64,000 nucleotides of DNA, taken from contig NZ_CP048751.1 in assembly GCF_011064825.1 (NCBI RefSeq), forward strand, positions 868,001-932,000, given 5' to 3'. Both the position numbers and the translations under genes were made by a program. The notes under the pieces are model-generated. The model worked only from the letters and a program-made list of their open reading frames with translations. It ran no database searches and had not been told where the DNA came from. Within the stretch, counting starts at the first letter, position 1. Each line of letters begins with the position of its first letter. Origin of the DNA: Brevundimonas mediterranea. Lineage in GTDB: Bacteria > Pseudomonadota > Alphaproteobacteria > Caulobacterales > Caulobacteraceae. This document shows, one piece after another, positions 15,792 through 25,400 of this stretch.

Positions 15792-16961
15792 ATGTCCCAG
15801 GCCGCCGCCCTCCCCCCGCGCCCAGACTCCGCCACCAGCGCCGCGTCGGCCCTGAAAGCGGCGCGGCGCATCGTGGTCAAGATCGGATCCTCGCTGCTGA
15901 TCGACACCGAAACGCGGCGGCCGACGCGCGACTGGCTGGCGGCCGTGGCGTCGGATCTGGCCGCGCTGAAGGCCGAGGGGCGCGAGGTCATCGTGGTCTC
16001 GTCCGGCTCCATCGCCCTGGGGCGGGGGCGTCTGCCGAAACTGGGCGCGCGGCTGGAGGACAAGCAGGCGGCGGCCTCGGTCGGGCAGTCGCTGCTGATG
16101 GCCGCCTGGTCCGAGGCCCTGGCGCCCCACGACCTGGTGGTCGGCCAGGTGCTGCTGACGCGCGACGACACCGAACGGCGCCGCCGCTGGCTGAACGCCC
16201 GCGCCACGGTCGAGGCCCTGCTGGGCCACGGGGTCATCCCCGTCGTCAACGAGAACGACACCGTCGCCACCGAAGAGATCCGCTATGGCGACAACGACCG
16301 GCTGGCGGCGCGGACGGCCCAGCTGGCGCGGGCGGATCTGCTGATCCTGCTGTCGGACGTGGACGGCCTCTACACCGCCGATCCGCGCCGAGATCCGAGC
16401 GCCGCCCACCTGCCCCTGATCGAGACCCTGAGCCCGGACATCCTGGCCATGGGCGGCGGCGCCAACACCCAGGCGGGGGTCGGCACCGGCGGCATGGCGA
16501 CCAAGCTGGCGGCGGCCCAGATCGCCCGTTCGGCCGGTTGCGCCACCATCATCGCCTCGGGCCAGACCCTGTCGCCGCTCAGCGCCGTCCGGGCGGGCGC
16601 CCGCGCCACCCTGATCGCCGCGCCCGACGGCCCCATGGCCGCCTACAAACAGTGGATCGCCGGCAGTCTGTCGCCGGCGGGATCCCTGACGCTGGACGGG
16701 GGCGCCGTGACCGCGCTGAAAGCGGGCAAGAGCCTGCTGCCCGCCGGGGTCACGGCCGTGAGCGGCGATTTCGAAAAGGGCGACTGCGTGCGCCTGACCG
16801 ACGCCGAGGGCCGGGCCGTGGGCGTGGGCCTGGCCGCCTACGCCGCCGACGAGGCCGCCCGCATCCGGGGCCGCCGCTCGGACGAGATCGAGGCCATCCT
16901 CGGCTATCGCGGCGCCTCGGTTCTGATCCACCGCGACGACATGGTTCTGGACGACCGATGA
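15792..16961 (+). CDS. proB: Glutamate 5-kinase
   Basis: A 389-residue enzyme of proline synthesis. It has an amino-acid-kinase domain (VVKIGSSLL near residue 30, SSGSIALGR, NENDTVATEEIRYGDND, SDVDGLYTADP) and a C-terminal PUA domain (about residues 290-370), as in long bacterial ProB. It phosphorylates glutamate to gamma-glutamyl phosphate. The stop overlaps the proA start (ATGA), so proB-proA is an operon. The gene is divergent from the ZIP transporter with a short shared upstream region. Confidence 0.96.
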   Translation: MSQAAALPPRPDSATSAASALKAARRIVVKIGSSLLIDTETRRPTRDWLAAVASDLAALKAEGREVIVVSSGSIALGRGRLPKLGARLEDKQAAASVGQSLLMAAWSEALAPHDLVVGQVLLTRDDTERRRRWLNARATVEALLGHGVIPVVNENDTVATEEIRYGDNDRLAARTAQLARADLLILLSDVDGLYTADPRRDPSAAHLPLIETLSPDILAMGGGANTQAGVGTGGMATKLAAAQIARSAGCATIIASGQTLSPLSAVRAGARATLIAAPDGPMAAYKQWIAGSLSPAGSLTLDGGAVTALKAGKSLLPAGVTAVSGDFEKGDCVRLTDAEGRAVGVGLAAYAADEAARIRGRRSDEIEAILGYRGASVLIHRDDMVLDDR

Positions 16962-18220
16962 CCGATCTTGAGACCCGAATGATGGACCTGGGCCAGCGCG
17001 CCCGCGCCGCCGCCGTCGCCCTGCGTGAAGCGCCGGCCGCCGCCCGCACCCGCGCGCTGGAGGTGCTGGCGCAAAAGCTGACGGCGGCCGAGGCCCAGAT
17101 TCTGGCCGCCAACGCCCAGGACGTGGACGCCGCCCGCGCCAATGGCATGAGCGAGGCCCTGATCGACCGGCTGGCCCTGACGCCGGCCCGCGTCGCCGGC
17201 ATGGCCCAGGCCGTGGCCACCATCGCCGCCGTGGCCGATCCCCTGGGCGTCGAGACCGAACGCTGGACCCCGGCCAACGGCCTGGACATCGCCCGCGTCC
17301 GCACCCCTATCGGCGTGCTGGGCGTCATCTATGAGAGCCGACCCAATGTCACCGCCGACGCGGCCGCCCTGTGCATCCGTTCGGGCAATGCGGCCATCCT
17401 GCGCTGCGGCTCGGACTGTCTGCAGTCGTCGCTGGCCATCGCGGGCCTGATCGCTGAAGCCCTGCACGAAGCCGGCCTGCCCGCCGATGCGGTGCAGCTG
17501 GTGGACACGCCCGACCGCGCGGCGGTGGGGCTGATGCTGACCGGGCTGGACGGCGCCATCGACGTGATCATCCCGCGCGGGGGCAAGAGCCTGGTCGCGC
17601 GGGTCCAAGCCGAGGCCCGGGTGGCGGTGCTCAGCCATCTGGAAGGGCTGAACCACACCTATCTGCACGAAGCCGCCGATCTGGAGGTCGCGCGCGCCGT
17701 GGTGGTGAACGCCAAGATGCGGCGGGTGTCGGTCTGCGGCGCGACCGAGACCCTGCTGGTGGATCGGGCGGCGGCGGAACGTCTGCTGCCGCCAGTCGCC
17801 GCCGACCTGATCGCCGCCGGATGCGAACTGCGCGGCGACGCCGAGGCTTGCGCCCTGGCCCCCGCCATGACCCCGGCGACGGAGGCCGACTGGACCACCG
17901 AATATCTGGCGCCCATCCTGGCGGTGCGGATCGTCGATGATCTGGACGCCGCCACCGACCATATCGCCCGCTACGGCTCGGGCCACACCGAGGCGATCCT
18001 CACGACGGACGCCGACGCCGCCGAACGGTTCGCGGCGCGGGTGGACAGCGCCATCGTCCTGATCAACGCCTCGACCCAGTTCGCCGACGGGGGCGAGTTC
18101 GGCTTCGGCGGCGAGATCGGCATCTCCACCGCCCGCCTGCACGCCCGCGGCCCAGTAGGGGCCGAACAGCTGACCACCTACAAATACGTCGTGCGCGGCC
18201 AGGGCCAGATCAGACCCTGA
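16958..18220 (+). CDS. proA: Glutamate-5-semialdehyde dehydrogenase (gamma-glutamyl phosphate reductase)
   Basis: A 420-residue aldehyde-dehydrogenase-fold enzyme that reduces the ProB product with NADPH. Recognisable parts are GVIYESRPNVTADAA near residue 128, IPRGGKSL, SHLEGLNHTYLHE and the catalytic cysteine in RRVSVCGATETLL (about residue 254), ending with GPVGAEQLTTYKY. Length is the family norm. It starts inside the proB stop. A palindromic doublet fills the whole space to the convergent gcd gene. Confidence 0.96.
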   Translation: MTDLETRMMDLGQRARAAAVALREAPAAARTRALEVLAQKLTAAEAQILAANAQDVDAARANGMSEALIDRLALTPARVAGMAQAVATIAAVADPLGVETERWTPANGLDIARVRTPIGVLGVIYESRPNVTADAAALCIRSGNAAILRCGSDCLQSSLAIAGLIAEALHEAGLPADAVQLVDTPDRAAVGLMLTGLDGAIDVIIPRGGKSLVARVQAEARVAVLSHLEGLNHTYLHEAADLEVARAVVVNAKMRRVSVCGATETLLVDRAAAERLLPPVAADLIAAGCELRGDAEACALAPAMTPATEADWTTEYLAPILAVRIVDDLDAATDHIARYGSGHTEAILTTDADAAERFAARVDSAIVLINASTQFADGGEFGFGGEIGISTARLHARGPVGAEQLTTYKYVVRGQGQIRP

Positions 18221-18221
18221 T

Positions 18222-18379
18222 CTTCTCCCTCCCCGTCCGGGGAGGGTGGCTGAGCCGCAGGCGAAGCCGGGTGGGGGCGGCCCAGCAAAGCATCCCTGAA
18301 CGAAAAGAGGCGGCTCGTTTCCGAGCCGCCCCCACCCGGTCGCTGGCGCGACCACCCTCCCCCGCCGGGGGAGGGAGAA
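18222..18379. repeat. Inverted-repeat doublet, type A variant
   Basis: Copy 1 (18222-18286) reads TTCTCCCTCCCC / GGGGAGGGTGG, then a GC hairpin and CCGGGTGGGGGCGGC. Copy 2 (about 18322-18379) is inverted with the same plan. Between them lies a CGGCTCG/CGAGCCG hairpin (18311-18328). Here both inner edges end in GGGTGGGGGCGGC and the outer hairpin is followed by GTGG, so this is a sub-family distinct from the doublets at 0.8 and 38.4 kb. It occupies essentially all of the proA-gcd space and may terminate both convergent genes. Confidence 0.8.
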
Positions 18380-18385
18380 AACGCC

Positions 18386-20815
18386 TCAGCCGCGTTGCGG
18401 CAGGGCATAGGCGATGACGTAGTCGCCCCGCGGCGTCTCCATGAAGTGGTGGCCGCCCGCCATGATGACCAGATACTGACGGCCGTTCTGCTCATAGATC
18501 ATCGGGTTGGCCTGACCGCCGGCCGGCAGCACGTCCGACCAGACCGTCTCGCCCGTCTCGATGTCGATGGCGCGGATCAGGTCGTCGGTGGCGGCGGCGA
18601 TAAAGATCAGGCCGCCGGCCGTGACGACCGACCCGCCGTTGTTCGGCGTGCCGATCTCCAGCGGCAGGTGCGAGGGGATGCCCCACGGCCCGTTCTTGCG
18701 CGCCGTGCCGAACGGCCGGTCCCACAGGGTCTGACCCGAGCGTAGGTCGATGGCCGTGATGCCGCCGTAGGGAGGCTCCTTGCACAGCAGGCCCGTCCAT
18801 TTGACGCGCCAGCCGGCGTTGACGTCGATCGCGTAGGGCACGCCGATCTGCGGATCGCCGGCGCCTTCGCCCTTGGACAGGCTGCCGCCGCGCAGGGCCA
18901 GCTCCTTCTGCTGCTCGATGTAGCGCGGGTCGTCGCGCGGGAACCAGCCCTTCTCGTTGGCCTCTTCGCGCGGCACCAGGCGGTTGTAGTTGGGCATGTC
19001 GTTATAGTTGGCGATGATCACGCCACGCACCGGATCGACCGCCACGCCGCCCCAGTCCGAACCGCCGTTGTAGCCCGGATAGTTGATGTAGTGGTTGGTC
19101 GAGGGCGGAGTGTAGTAGCCTTGGTAGTTCGCCTTCTTGAAGTTGATGCGGCACATCATCTGATCGATGGGGGACATGCCCCACATGTCGCGCTCTTCGA
19201 GGTTCGGCTTGCGCAGGGTGGCGAACAGCGAGAACGGCTGGGTCGGCGCGCGCTGGCCCTGTTCGGTTCCGCCCGTGGTCGGGACCGGGCGTTCCTCCAT
19301 CCCGTGCAGCATCTGGCCGGTGGCGCGGTTGAACACATACATGTCGCCCTGTTTGGTGGGCAGCAGCAGGGCCGGCACGACGCCGCCCCCCGTGGGATAG
19401 TCGATCAGGGTCGCCTGCGAGCCCAGGTCGAAGTCCCAGACATCCTTGTGAACCGTCTGGAAATGCCAACGCGGCTTGCCCGTCGTCACATCGAGCGCGA
19501 CCAGGGCGGTGGAGTACTCATTCTCCTGCGGGCGACGCGAGCTGGACCAATAGTCGGCCGCCGAATTGCCCATGGGCAGATAGACCAGACCCAGGGCCTC
19601 ATCCCCCGTGGCCGTGGTCCACATATTGGGCGTGCCGGGCGTATAGGTCTCGCCCTCGGGCGGCAGGCCGGTGCGGTCGGGGCGCATCATGTCCCAGGCG
19701 AAGCGGAGTTCGCCGGTCTCGACGTCAAAGCCCTGGATCACGCCTGAGGCGTTCCATCGTTTCTGGCCGTCCAGCACCTGATGCCCGGTCACGATCACGC
19801 CCCGCACGATGACGGGGGGCGAGGTGATCGACACCATGCCGGGATAGGGGTCGCCCATGCCGCGCTTGATATCCACGGCGCCGTTCTGACCGAAGGCCGG
19901 GCAAGGCCGGCCGGTCTGGGCGTCGACGGCGATGATGCGGCCGTCCAGGGTGCCTTCGATGATCTTGGTGGCGCAGGGCTGGGCCGGCTGGGCGTCGGCG
20001 CGGGCATGATAGGTCACGCCGCGGCAGGCGGCCGTATAGGGGATGTTCTCGTCCGCGACCTGGGGATCATAGGCCCATTTCTGCTGGCCGGTCGCGGCGT
20101 CCAGCGCGAACAGCTTGTTGCGCGCGGAGCAGAGATAGACGGTGTTCCCGATCTTCAGCGGCGTGGTCTCGGCGCCCCAACGCTCCTCCGGCAGATCGCC
20201 GGTGCGGAAGGTCCAGGCGCGTTCCAGCCGGCCGACATTGTCCTTGTTGATCTGCGTCAGCGGGGAATAGCGCTGGGCGCTGTCGGTGCCGCCCCAGGCG
20301 GGCCAGTCGGCGCCGGTTTTCAGCAGGGCCGGATCATTATAGGCGCCGCGCGGTCCGGGCAGCCGGTTCTCGACGCCGGCCTGGTTGGCCTGGGCGACTG
20401 CAAACCCGAACACCACGGTCAGAACCGCCAGCCCCAGGGCGCCGCCCCCGGCCAGACGCCCGCCGCCGTGCGGCTTCAGCACCGGCAGGGTCGCCAGAAC
20501 CAGGACCATCAAGACCAGAGGCCCCACCAGCCGGGGCACCAGGGCCCAGCCGTCCAGACCCGTCTCCCACAAGGCCCACACGAGGGTGAAGAGGAAGGCC
20601 GCGCCATAGACCCACACGCCCCTGACGTCCCGCAACACCAGCAGGGCGCCGGCGACGATCAGCATCAGGCCCACGACCAGATAGTACCAGGAACCGCCCA
20701 GACTCAGGAGCTGAACGCCGCCGACGGCGAGGATCCCGCCGATCAGAAAAATCAAAACACCCAGGAGGAGGGTCAACCACCCACCCCATCCGCTCGGCGT
20801 GGTCCATCGCGGCAT
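18386..20815 (-). CDS. gcd: Membrane-bound PQQ-dependent glucose (or quinate) dehydrogenase
   Basis: An 809-residue quinoprotein close to E. coli Gcd (796 residues). The N-terminal ~140 residues contain five hydrophobic helices. The rest is an eight-bladed propeller facing the periplasm (WPAWGGTDSAQRYSPLTQIN, TGELRFAWDMMRPDR, TWDFD-like WDFDLGSQATL, GGITAIDLRSG). It oxidises aldoses to lactones and passes electrons to ubiquinone. Quinate/shikimate dehydrogenases share this layout, so the substrate is not certain. ATG 20815 has AAGGGAA upstream. No pqq biosynthesis genes are in the window. The 225 nt upstream to gltD hold no recognised gene. Confidence 0.9.
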   Translation of the reverse strand: MPRWTTPSGWGGWLTLLLGVLIFLIGGILAVGGVQLLSLGGSWYYLVVGLMLIVAGALLVLRDVRGVWVYGAAFLFTLVWALWETGLDGWALVPRLVGPLVLMVLVLATLPVLKPHGGGRLAGGGALGLAVLTVVFGFAVAQANQAGVENRLPGPRGAYNDPALLKTGADWPAWGGTDSAQRYSPLTQINKDNVGRLERAWTFRTGDLPEERWGAETTPLKIGNTVYLCSARNKLFALDAATGQQKWAYDPQVADENIPYTAACRGVTYHARADAQPAQPCATKIIEGTLDGRIIAVDAQTGRPCPAFGQNGAVDIKRGMGDPYPGMVSITSPPVIVRGVIVTGHQVLDGQKRWNASGVIQGFDVETGELRFAWDMMRPDRTGLPPEGETYTPGTPNMWTTATGDEALGLVYLPMGNSAADYWSSSRRPQENEYSTALVALDVTTGKPRWHFQTVHKDVWDFDLGSQATLIDYPTGGGVVPALLLPTKQGDMYVFNRATGQMLHGMEERPVPTTGGTEQGQRAPTQPFSLFATLRKPNLEERDMWGMSPIDQMMCRINFKKANYQGYYTPPSTNHYINYPGYNGGSDWGGVAVDPVRGVIIANYNDMPNYNRLVPREEANEKGWFPRDDPRYIEQQKELALRGGSLSKGEGAGDPQIGVPYAIDVNAGWRVKWTGLLCKEPPYGGITAIDLRSGQTLWDRPFGTARKNGPWGIPSHLPLEIGTPNNGGSVVTAGGLIFIAAATDDLIRAIDIETGETVWSDVLPAGGQANPMIYEQNGRQYLVIMAGGHHFMETPRGDYVIAYALPQRG

Positions 20816-21040
20816 GGCGGTTCCCTTGAGAAATTAGAATGGAAAGCCAACGACCGCGAGCCGGGGAGGTTCCGGCAAAGATTGGAGACGCCTGAAACCT
20901 GTTTCCCCAACCCTACCGATAGCGCAATTTGCTGTCTCGAATTTCGACATATCAGGATGCCTATTGCAACTTGAGCAGCCGCGAACGGGTCTCAGCAATA
21001 ATATTTGCCTAGGCCGGACCATTCGCGGCATAAGCGCGTC

Positions 21041-22468
21041 ATGCACAAGACCCTGAAGCAAGGCGGGACTTTCGTCGTCGAACCACGCCGCCTCTCGAAG
21101 GCCACAGCCGAACTGCGCGCACGCGGGTTCGGCGAGATCACGATTCCGCCCTCGACCGAGACGGCCGAGAAACAGGCGTCGCGCTGCACCGACTGCGGCG
21201 TGCCGTTCTGCCAGAACGCCTGTCCGCTTCAGAACAATATTCCCGACTGGCTGCGCCTGTCGGCCGAGAACGAGCCGCGCGAGGCCTGGCGCGTCGCGTC
21301 CCTGACCTCGACCATGCCCGAGATCTGCGGCCGCATCTGTCCGCAGGACCGGCTGTGCGAGGGCGCCTGCACCCTGAACCAGTCCGGCTGGGACGCGGTG
21401 ACCATCGGCTCGGTCGAGGCCTGGCTGGGCGATCAGGCCTTCGCCAACGGCTGGGTCGAACCGATCCGCCCGGCGGCCGAACGCGGCGAGAGCGTTGGCA
21501 TCGTCGGCGCGGGTCCGGCCGGCATGGCCGCCGCCGACCGTCTGCGCAGCGAGGGCTATCAGGTCACGGTCTATGACCGGCACGACCGGGCCGGCGGCCT
21601 GCTGATCTACGGCATCCCCGGCTTCAAGCTGGAGAAGCACGTCGTCCAGCGCCGCGTGGACCGCCTGATCGACGGCGGAGTCCAGTTCGTCCTGGGCTGC
21701 GAGATCGGCAAGGACGTGACCCTGGCCGAACTGCGCGAGCGCCACGACGTGGTCCTGCTGGCCATGGGCGTCTATCAGCCGCGCATCCTGTCGGCGCCGG
21801 GCCGGGGTCCGGATTCGACCGTCGCGGCCCTGTCCTATCTGACGCACCAGAACCGGCGCGACCTGGGCGACGCCGAGGAAGACGGCTGGCACGAGGCGCG
21901 CGGCAAGCGGGTGGTGGTCATCGGCGGCGGCGACACCGCCATGGACTGCGTCCGCACCGCCGTTCGCCAGGGCGCGGCCAGCGTCACCTGCCTGTATCGG
22001 CGCGACCGCGAGAACATGCCCGGCTCGGCCCGCGAAGTGGTCAACGCCGAGGAGGAAGGCGTCGTCTTCGAATGGCTGGGCGCGCCCAAGGCCCTGCTGT
22101 CCCAGGGCGACCGCGTCACCGGCGTGCGCGCCGCGCGGATGCAGCTGACCGAGGCGGCCCCCGGACAGCGTCGCGATATCGTGCCCGTCCCCGGCGCCGA
22201 CTTCGACATTCCGGCCGACATCGTCATCGAGGCCCTGGGCTTCTCGCCCGAGCCGTTCGCGGCGCATGAGCCCGATCTGCGTCTGCGTGACGACGGCACC
22301 ATCAAGGTCGGATCCGTCAGCTTCGCCACCAGCCTGCCCGGCGTCTTCGCCGCCGGCGACGCGGTGCGCGGCGCCTCACTGGTCGTCTGGGCCGTGCGCG
22401 AGGGCCAGGACGCCGCCGCCGAAATCGACCGTTACCTGAAGACCCGCACCGAGGAGGTCGCGGCATGA
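21041..22468 (+). CDS. gltD: Glutamate synthase (NADPH) small subunit
   Basis: A 475-residue iron-sulphur flavoprotein. The N-terminus holds two Cys clusters (CTDCGVPFCQNACP and CGRICPQDRLCEGAC) that bind 4Fe-4S centres. An FAD loop (VGIVGAGPAGMAAADRL, about residue 150) and an NADPH loop (VVVIGGGDTAMDC, about 290) follow. It delivers electrons from NADPH to the large subunit for glutamine-dependent glutamate synthesis. ATG 21041 fits the family N-terminus; its Shine-Dalgarno is weak. The order small-then-large subunit is the reverse of enteric gltBD, and the stop overlaps gltB by 4 nt. Confidence 0.95.
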   Translation: MHKTLKQGGTFVVEPRRLSKATAELRARGFGEITIPPSTETAEKQASRCTDCGVPFCQNACPLQNNIPDWLRLSAENEPREAWRVASLTSTMPEICGRICPQDRLCEGACTLNQSGWDAVTIGSVEAWLGDQAFANGWVEPIRPAAERGESVGIVGAGPAGMAAADRLRSEGYQVTVYDRHDRAGGLLIYGIPGFKLEKHVVQRRVDRLIDGGVQFVLGCEIGKDVTLAELRERHDVVLLAMGVYQPRILSAPGRGPDSTVAALSYLTHQNRRDLGDAEEDGWHEARGKRVVVIGGGDTAMDCVRTAVRQGAASVTCLYRRDRENMPGSAREVVNAEEEGVVFEWLGAPKALLSQGDRVTGVRAARMQLTEAAPGQRRDIVPVPGADFDIPADIVIEALGFSPEPFAAHEPDLRLRDDGTIKVGSVSFATSLPGVFAAGDAVRGASLVVWAVREGQDAAAEIDRYLKTRTEEVAA

Positions 22469-25400
22469 CCCAATGGCTTGATAAGTACGAAGAAACCCGC
22501 GACCGCCTGGAAGCCGGCCACGCCTATGACCGCGCCTCCGAGCGCGACGCCTGCGGCGTGGGCCTGGTCTGCTCCATCGACGGCAGCCCGCGTCGCGACG
22601 TGGTGGAATATGCGATCCGCAGCCTGAAGGCCGTGGCTCACCGCGGCGCGGTCGATCCCGACGGCCTGTCGGGCGACGGGGCCGGCATAATGGCCGAACT
22701 GCCCCAGGGCTTCTTCGCCGAACAGGTGGCCTCCATCGGCCAGTCCCTGCGTCCGGGCCCGATCTGCGTCGGCCAGGTCTTCCTGCCGCGCACCGATCTG
22801 GGCGCCCAGGACCGCGCCCGCGCCATCGTCGAGACCGAGGCCCTGCGCGCCGGCTTCTGGATCTATGGCTGGCGCCAGACGCCCATCGACCTGTCGGTGG
22901 TGGGGACCAAGGCCGGGGCGACCCGGCCCGAGATCGAACAGATCATGCTGGCCCCGCCCCTGGACGACGCCGGCCAGCCGCTGGACGGCGAGGCGCTGGA
23001 GCGCGAGCTGTATCTGTGCCGCCGCCGCATCGAGAAGACGGTCAAGACCGAGAACCTGGCCGCCGTCTATATCTGCACCCTGTCCGCGCGCTCCATCGCC
23101 TACAAGGGGATGGTGCGGGCCGAACTGCTGGGGAACCTGTATCCCGACCTGGAGGATCCGCGTTTCGTCTCGGCCTACGCCGTCTTCCACCAGCGCTATT
23201 CGACCAACACCTTCCCCGAATGGAAGCTGGCCCAGCCCTTCCGGATGATGGCCCACAACGGCGAGATCAATACGCTGAAGGGCAATCTGAACTGGATGAA
23301 GTCGCACGAGATCCGCATGGCCGCCCAGGCCTTCGGCGACCGTGACCGCGAGGTGAAGCCGGTGGTCCAGCCGGGCGGATCGGACTCGGCCGCGCTGGAC
23401 AATGTCATGGAGGTGCTGGTCCACGCCGGGCGCCCCGCCCCCATGGCCAAGGCCCTGCTGATCCCCGAGGCCTGGGCCAAGGACGACGTGGTCATGCCGC
23501 CCGAACACCGGGCCTTCTACGCCTATTGCAACGCGGTCATGGAGCCGTGGGACGGCCCGGCCGCCATCTGCGCCGCCGACGGTCGCTGGATCGTGGCGGG
23601 CAAGGACCGCAACGGCCTGCGCCCCCTGCGCGCCGTCGAGACCGTCGACGGCCTGCTGATGGCCGGCTCCGAAGCCGGTCTGGTGCCGATCCCCGAGAGC
23701 CGGGTGAAGCGCCGCCTGCACATCGGCCCCGGCAAGCTGATCGCCGTCGATATGAAGCACGGCCGTCTGTACGACGAGCACGAGGCCATCGACGCCCTGG
23801 CCGCCGCCCACCCCTATACCGAGTGGCTGGACAATATGGTCGATCTGGAGCCGATCATCGGCCCCGGACCCGAACCACGCTCGACCTCGGGCGATGATCT
23901 GACGCGCCGTCAGATCGCCGCCGGCTTCAGCCGCGAGGATCTGGACCTGTTGCTGGACGCCCTGGTGCGCGACGGCAAGGAGGCGGTCGGCTCGATGGGC
24001 GACGACGCCCCGCCGGCGGTGCTGTCGGCCCTGCCCCGCCCGCTGAGCCACTATTTCCGCCAGAACTTCAGCCAGGTGACCAATCCGCCCATCGACCCGC
24101 TGCGTGAAGCCGGGGCCATGAGCCTGAAGACCCGGTTCAAGAACCTGGGCAATATCCTGGCCCAGGAAGCGGCCCAGACCGACGTCTTTGTGCTGGACAG
24201 CCCGGTGCTGACCAACGGCATGTATGAGCGGATGATCGAGACGGTCGGGGCGGGTTCGACTGTGGTCATCGACTGCAGCTATGACACCCCGTCCGAGGAC
24301 GCGCGGCCCGGCGCCGGCCTGCGCGCGGCGCTGGACCGGATCATGGACGAGGCCGAGGCCGCCGCCCGCGACGGGGCGGCCCTGGTCGTGCTGACGGATC
24401 AGCAGGGGTCGGCGGGGCGTCTGGCCGCGCCGATGATCCTGGCCACGGCCGGGGTTCACGGCCGCCTGACCCAGGCGGGTCTGCGCTCCTATTGCTCCAT
24501 CGTGGTCCGCACGGCCGAGACCCTGGACCCGCACGGGTTCGCGGTCCTGGTCGGGGTCGGCGCGACCACCGTCAACGCCTGGCTGGCCCAGGACCTGTTC
24601 CAGGAGCGTCTGGACCGGGGCCTGTATCCCGGCCTGACGCTGCGCGACGCCTGCCTGAACTACAAGAAGGGCATCGAGGCGGGCCTGCTGAAGACCCTGG
24701 CGCGCAAGGGGATCAGCGTCATCTCCGCCTATCGCGGCGGCTGCGAGTTCGAGGTGCTGGGCCTGTCGCGCGCCCTGACGGCCGAATTCTTCCCCGGCGC
24801 CCCGTCGCGCATCTCCGGCATCGGCCTGGCCGGTCTGGAACAGGCGGCGATGAAGCGGCACACGGTCGCCTGGGGCGAGGCCCGGCCCTCGCCCGCCATC
24901 GGCGGCTTCTTCAAGATCCGCTCGGGCGGCGAGGCCCACGCCCACGAGGCCAAGACCATCCACCTGCTGCAGGACGCCTGCAACCGCGGCGACTATCGCC
25001 GGTTCAAGCAGTTCTCGGAGGCCGTCAGAAACCAGCCGGACCTGTCCTTGCGCGATCTGCTGGACTTCCGCGAGGGCGTCGCCATTCCGGTGGACCAGGT
25101 CGAGAGCGTGTCGGACATCCGCCGCCGCTTCCTGACCCAGGCCATGTCCCTGGGCGCACTGGGCCCCGAGGCGCACGAGACGCTGAACATCGCCATGAAC
25201 CGCATCGGCGCCCGCTCGGTCTCGGGCGAGGGCGGCGAGGATCCGGAACGCTATCACCCGCGCGCCAACGGCGACGACGCCAACTCGGCGGTGAAGCAGG
25301 TGGCCTCGGGCCGGTTCGGCGTCACGGCCGAATATCTGAACCAGTGCCGCGAGATCGAGATCAAGGTGGCCCAGGGCGCCAAGCCCGGCGAGGGCGGGCA

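Noticed and set aside
14945..16270. N-terminal extension of the ZIP transporter by 180 residues
   Set aside because: The added part is the reverse complement of proB and not hydrophobic; a proper start with a ribosome-binding site exists at 15727.
20930..20945. Sigma-54 promoter before gltD (TAGCGCA...TTGCT)
   Set aside because: The spacing between the GG-like and GC elements is two bases short and the GG is replaced by AG.
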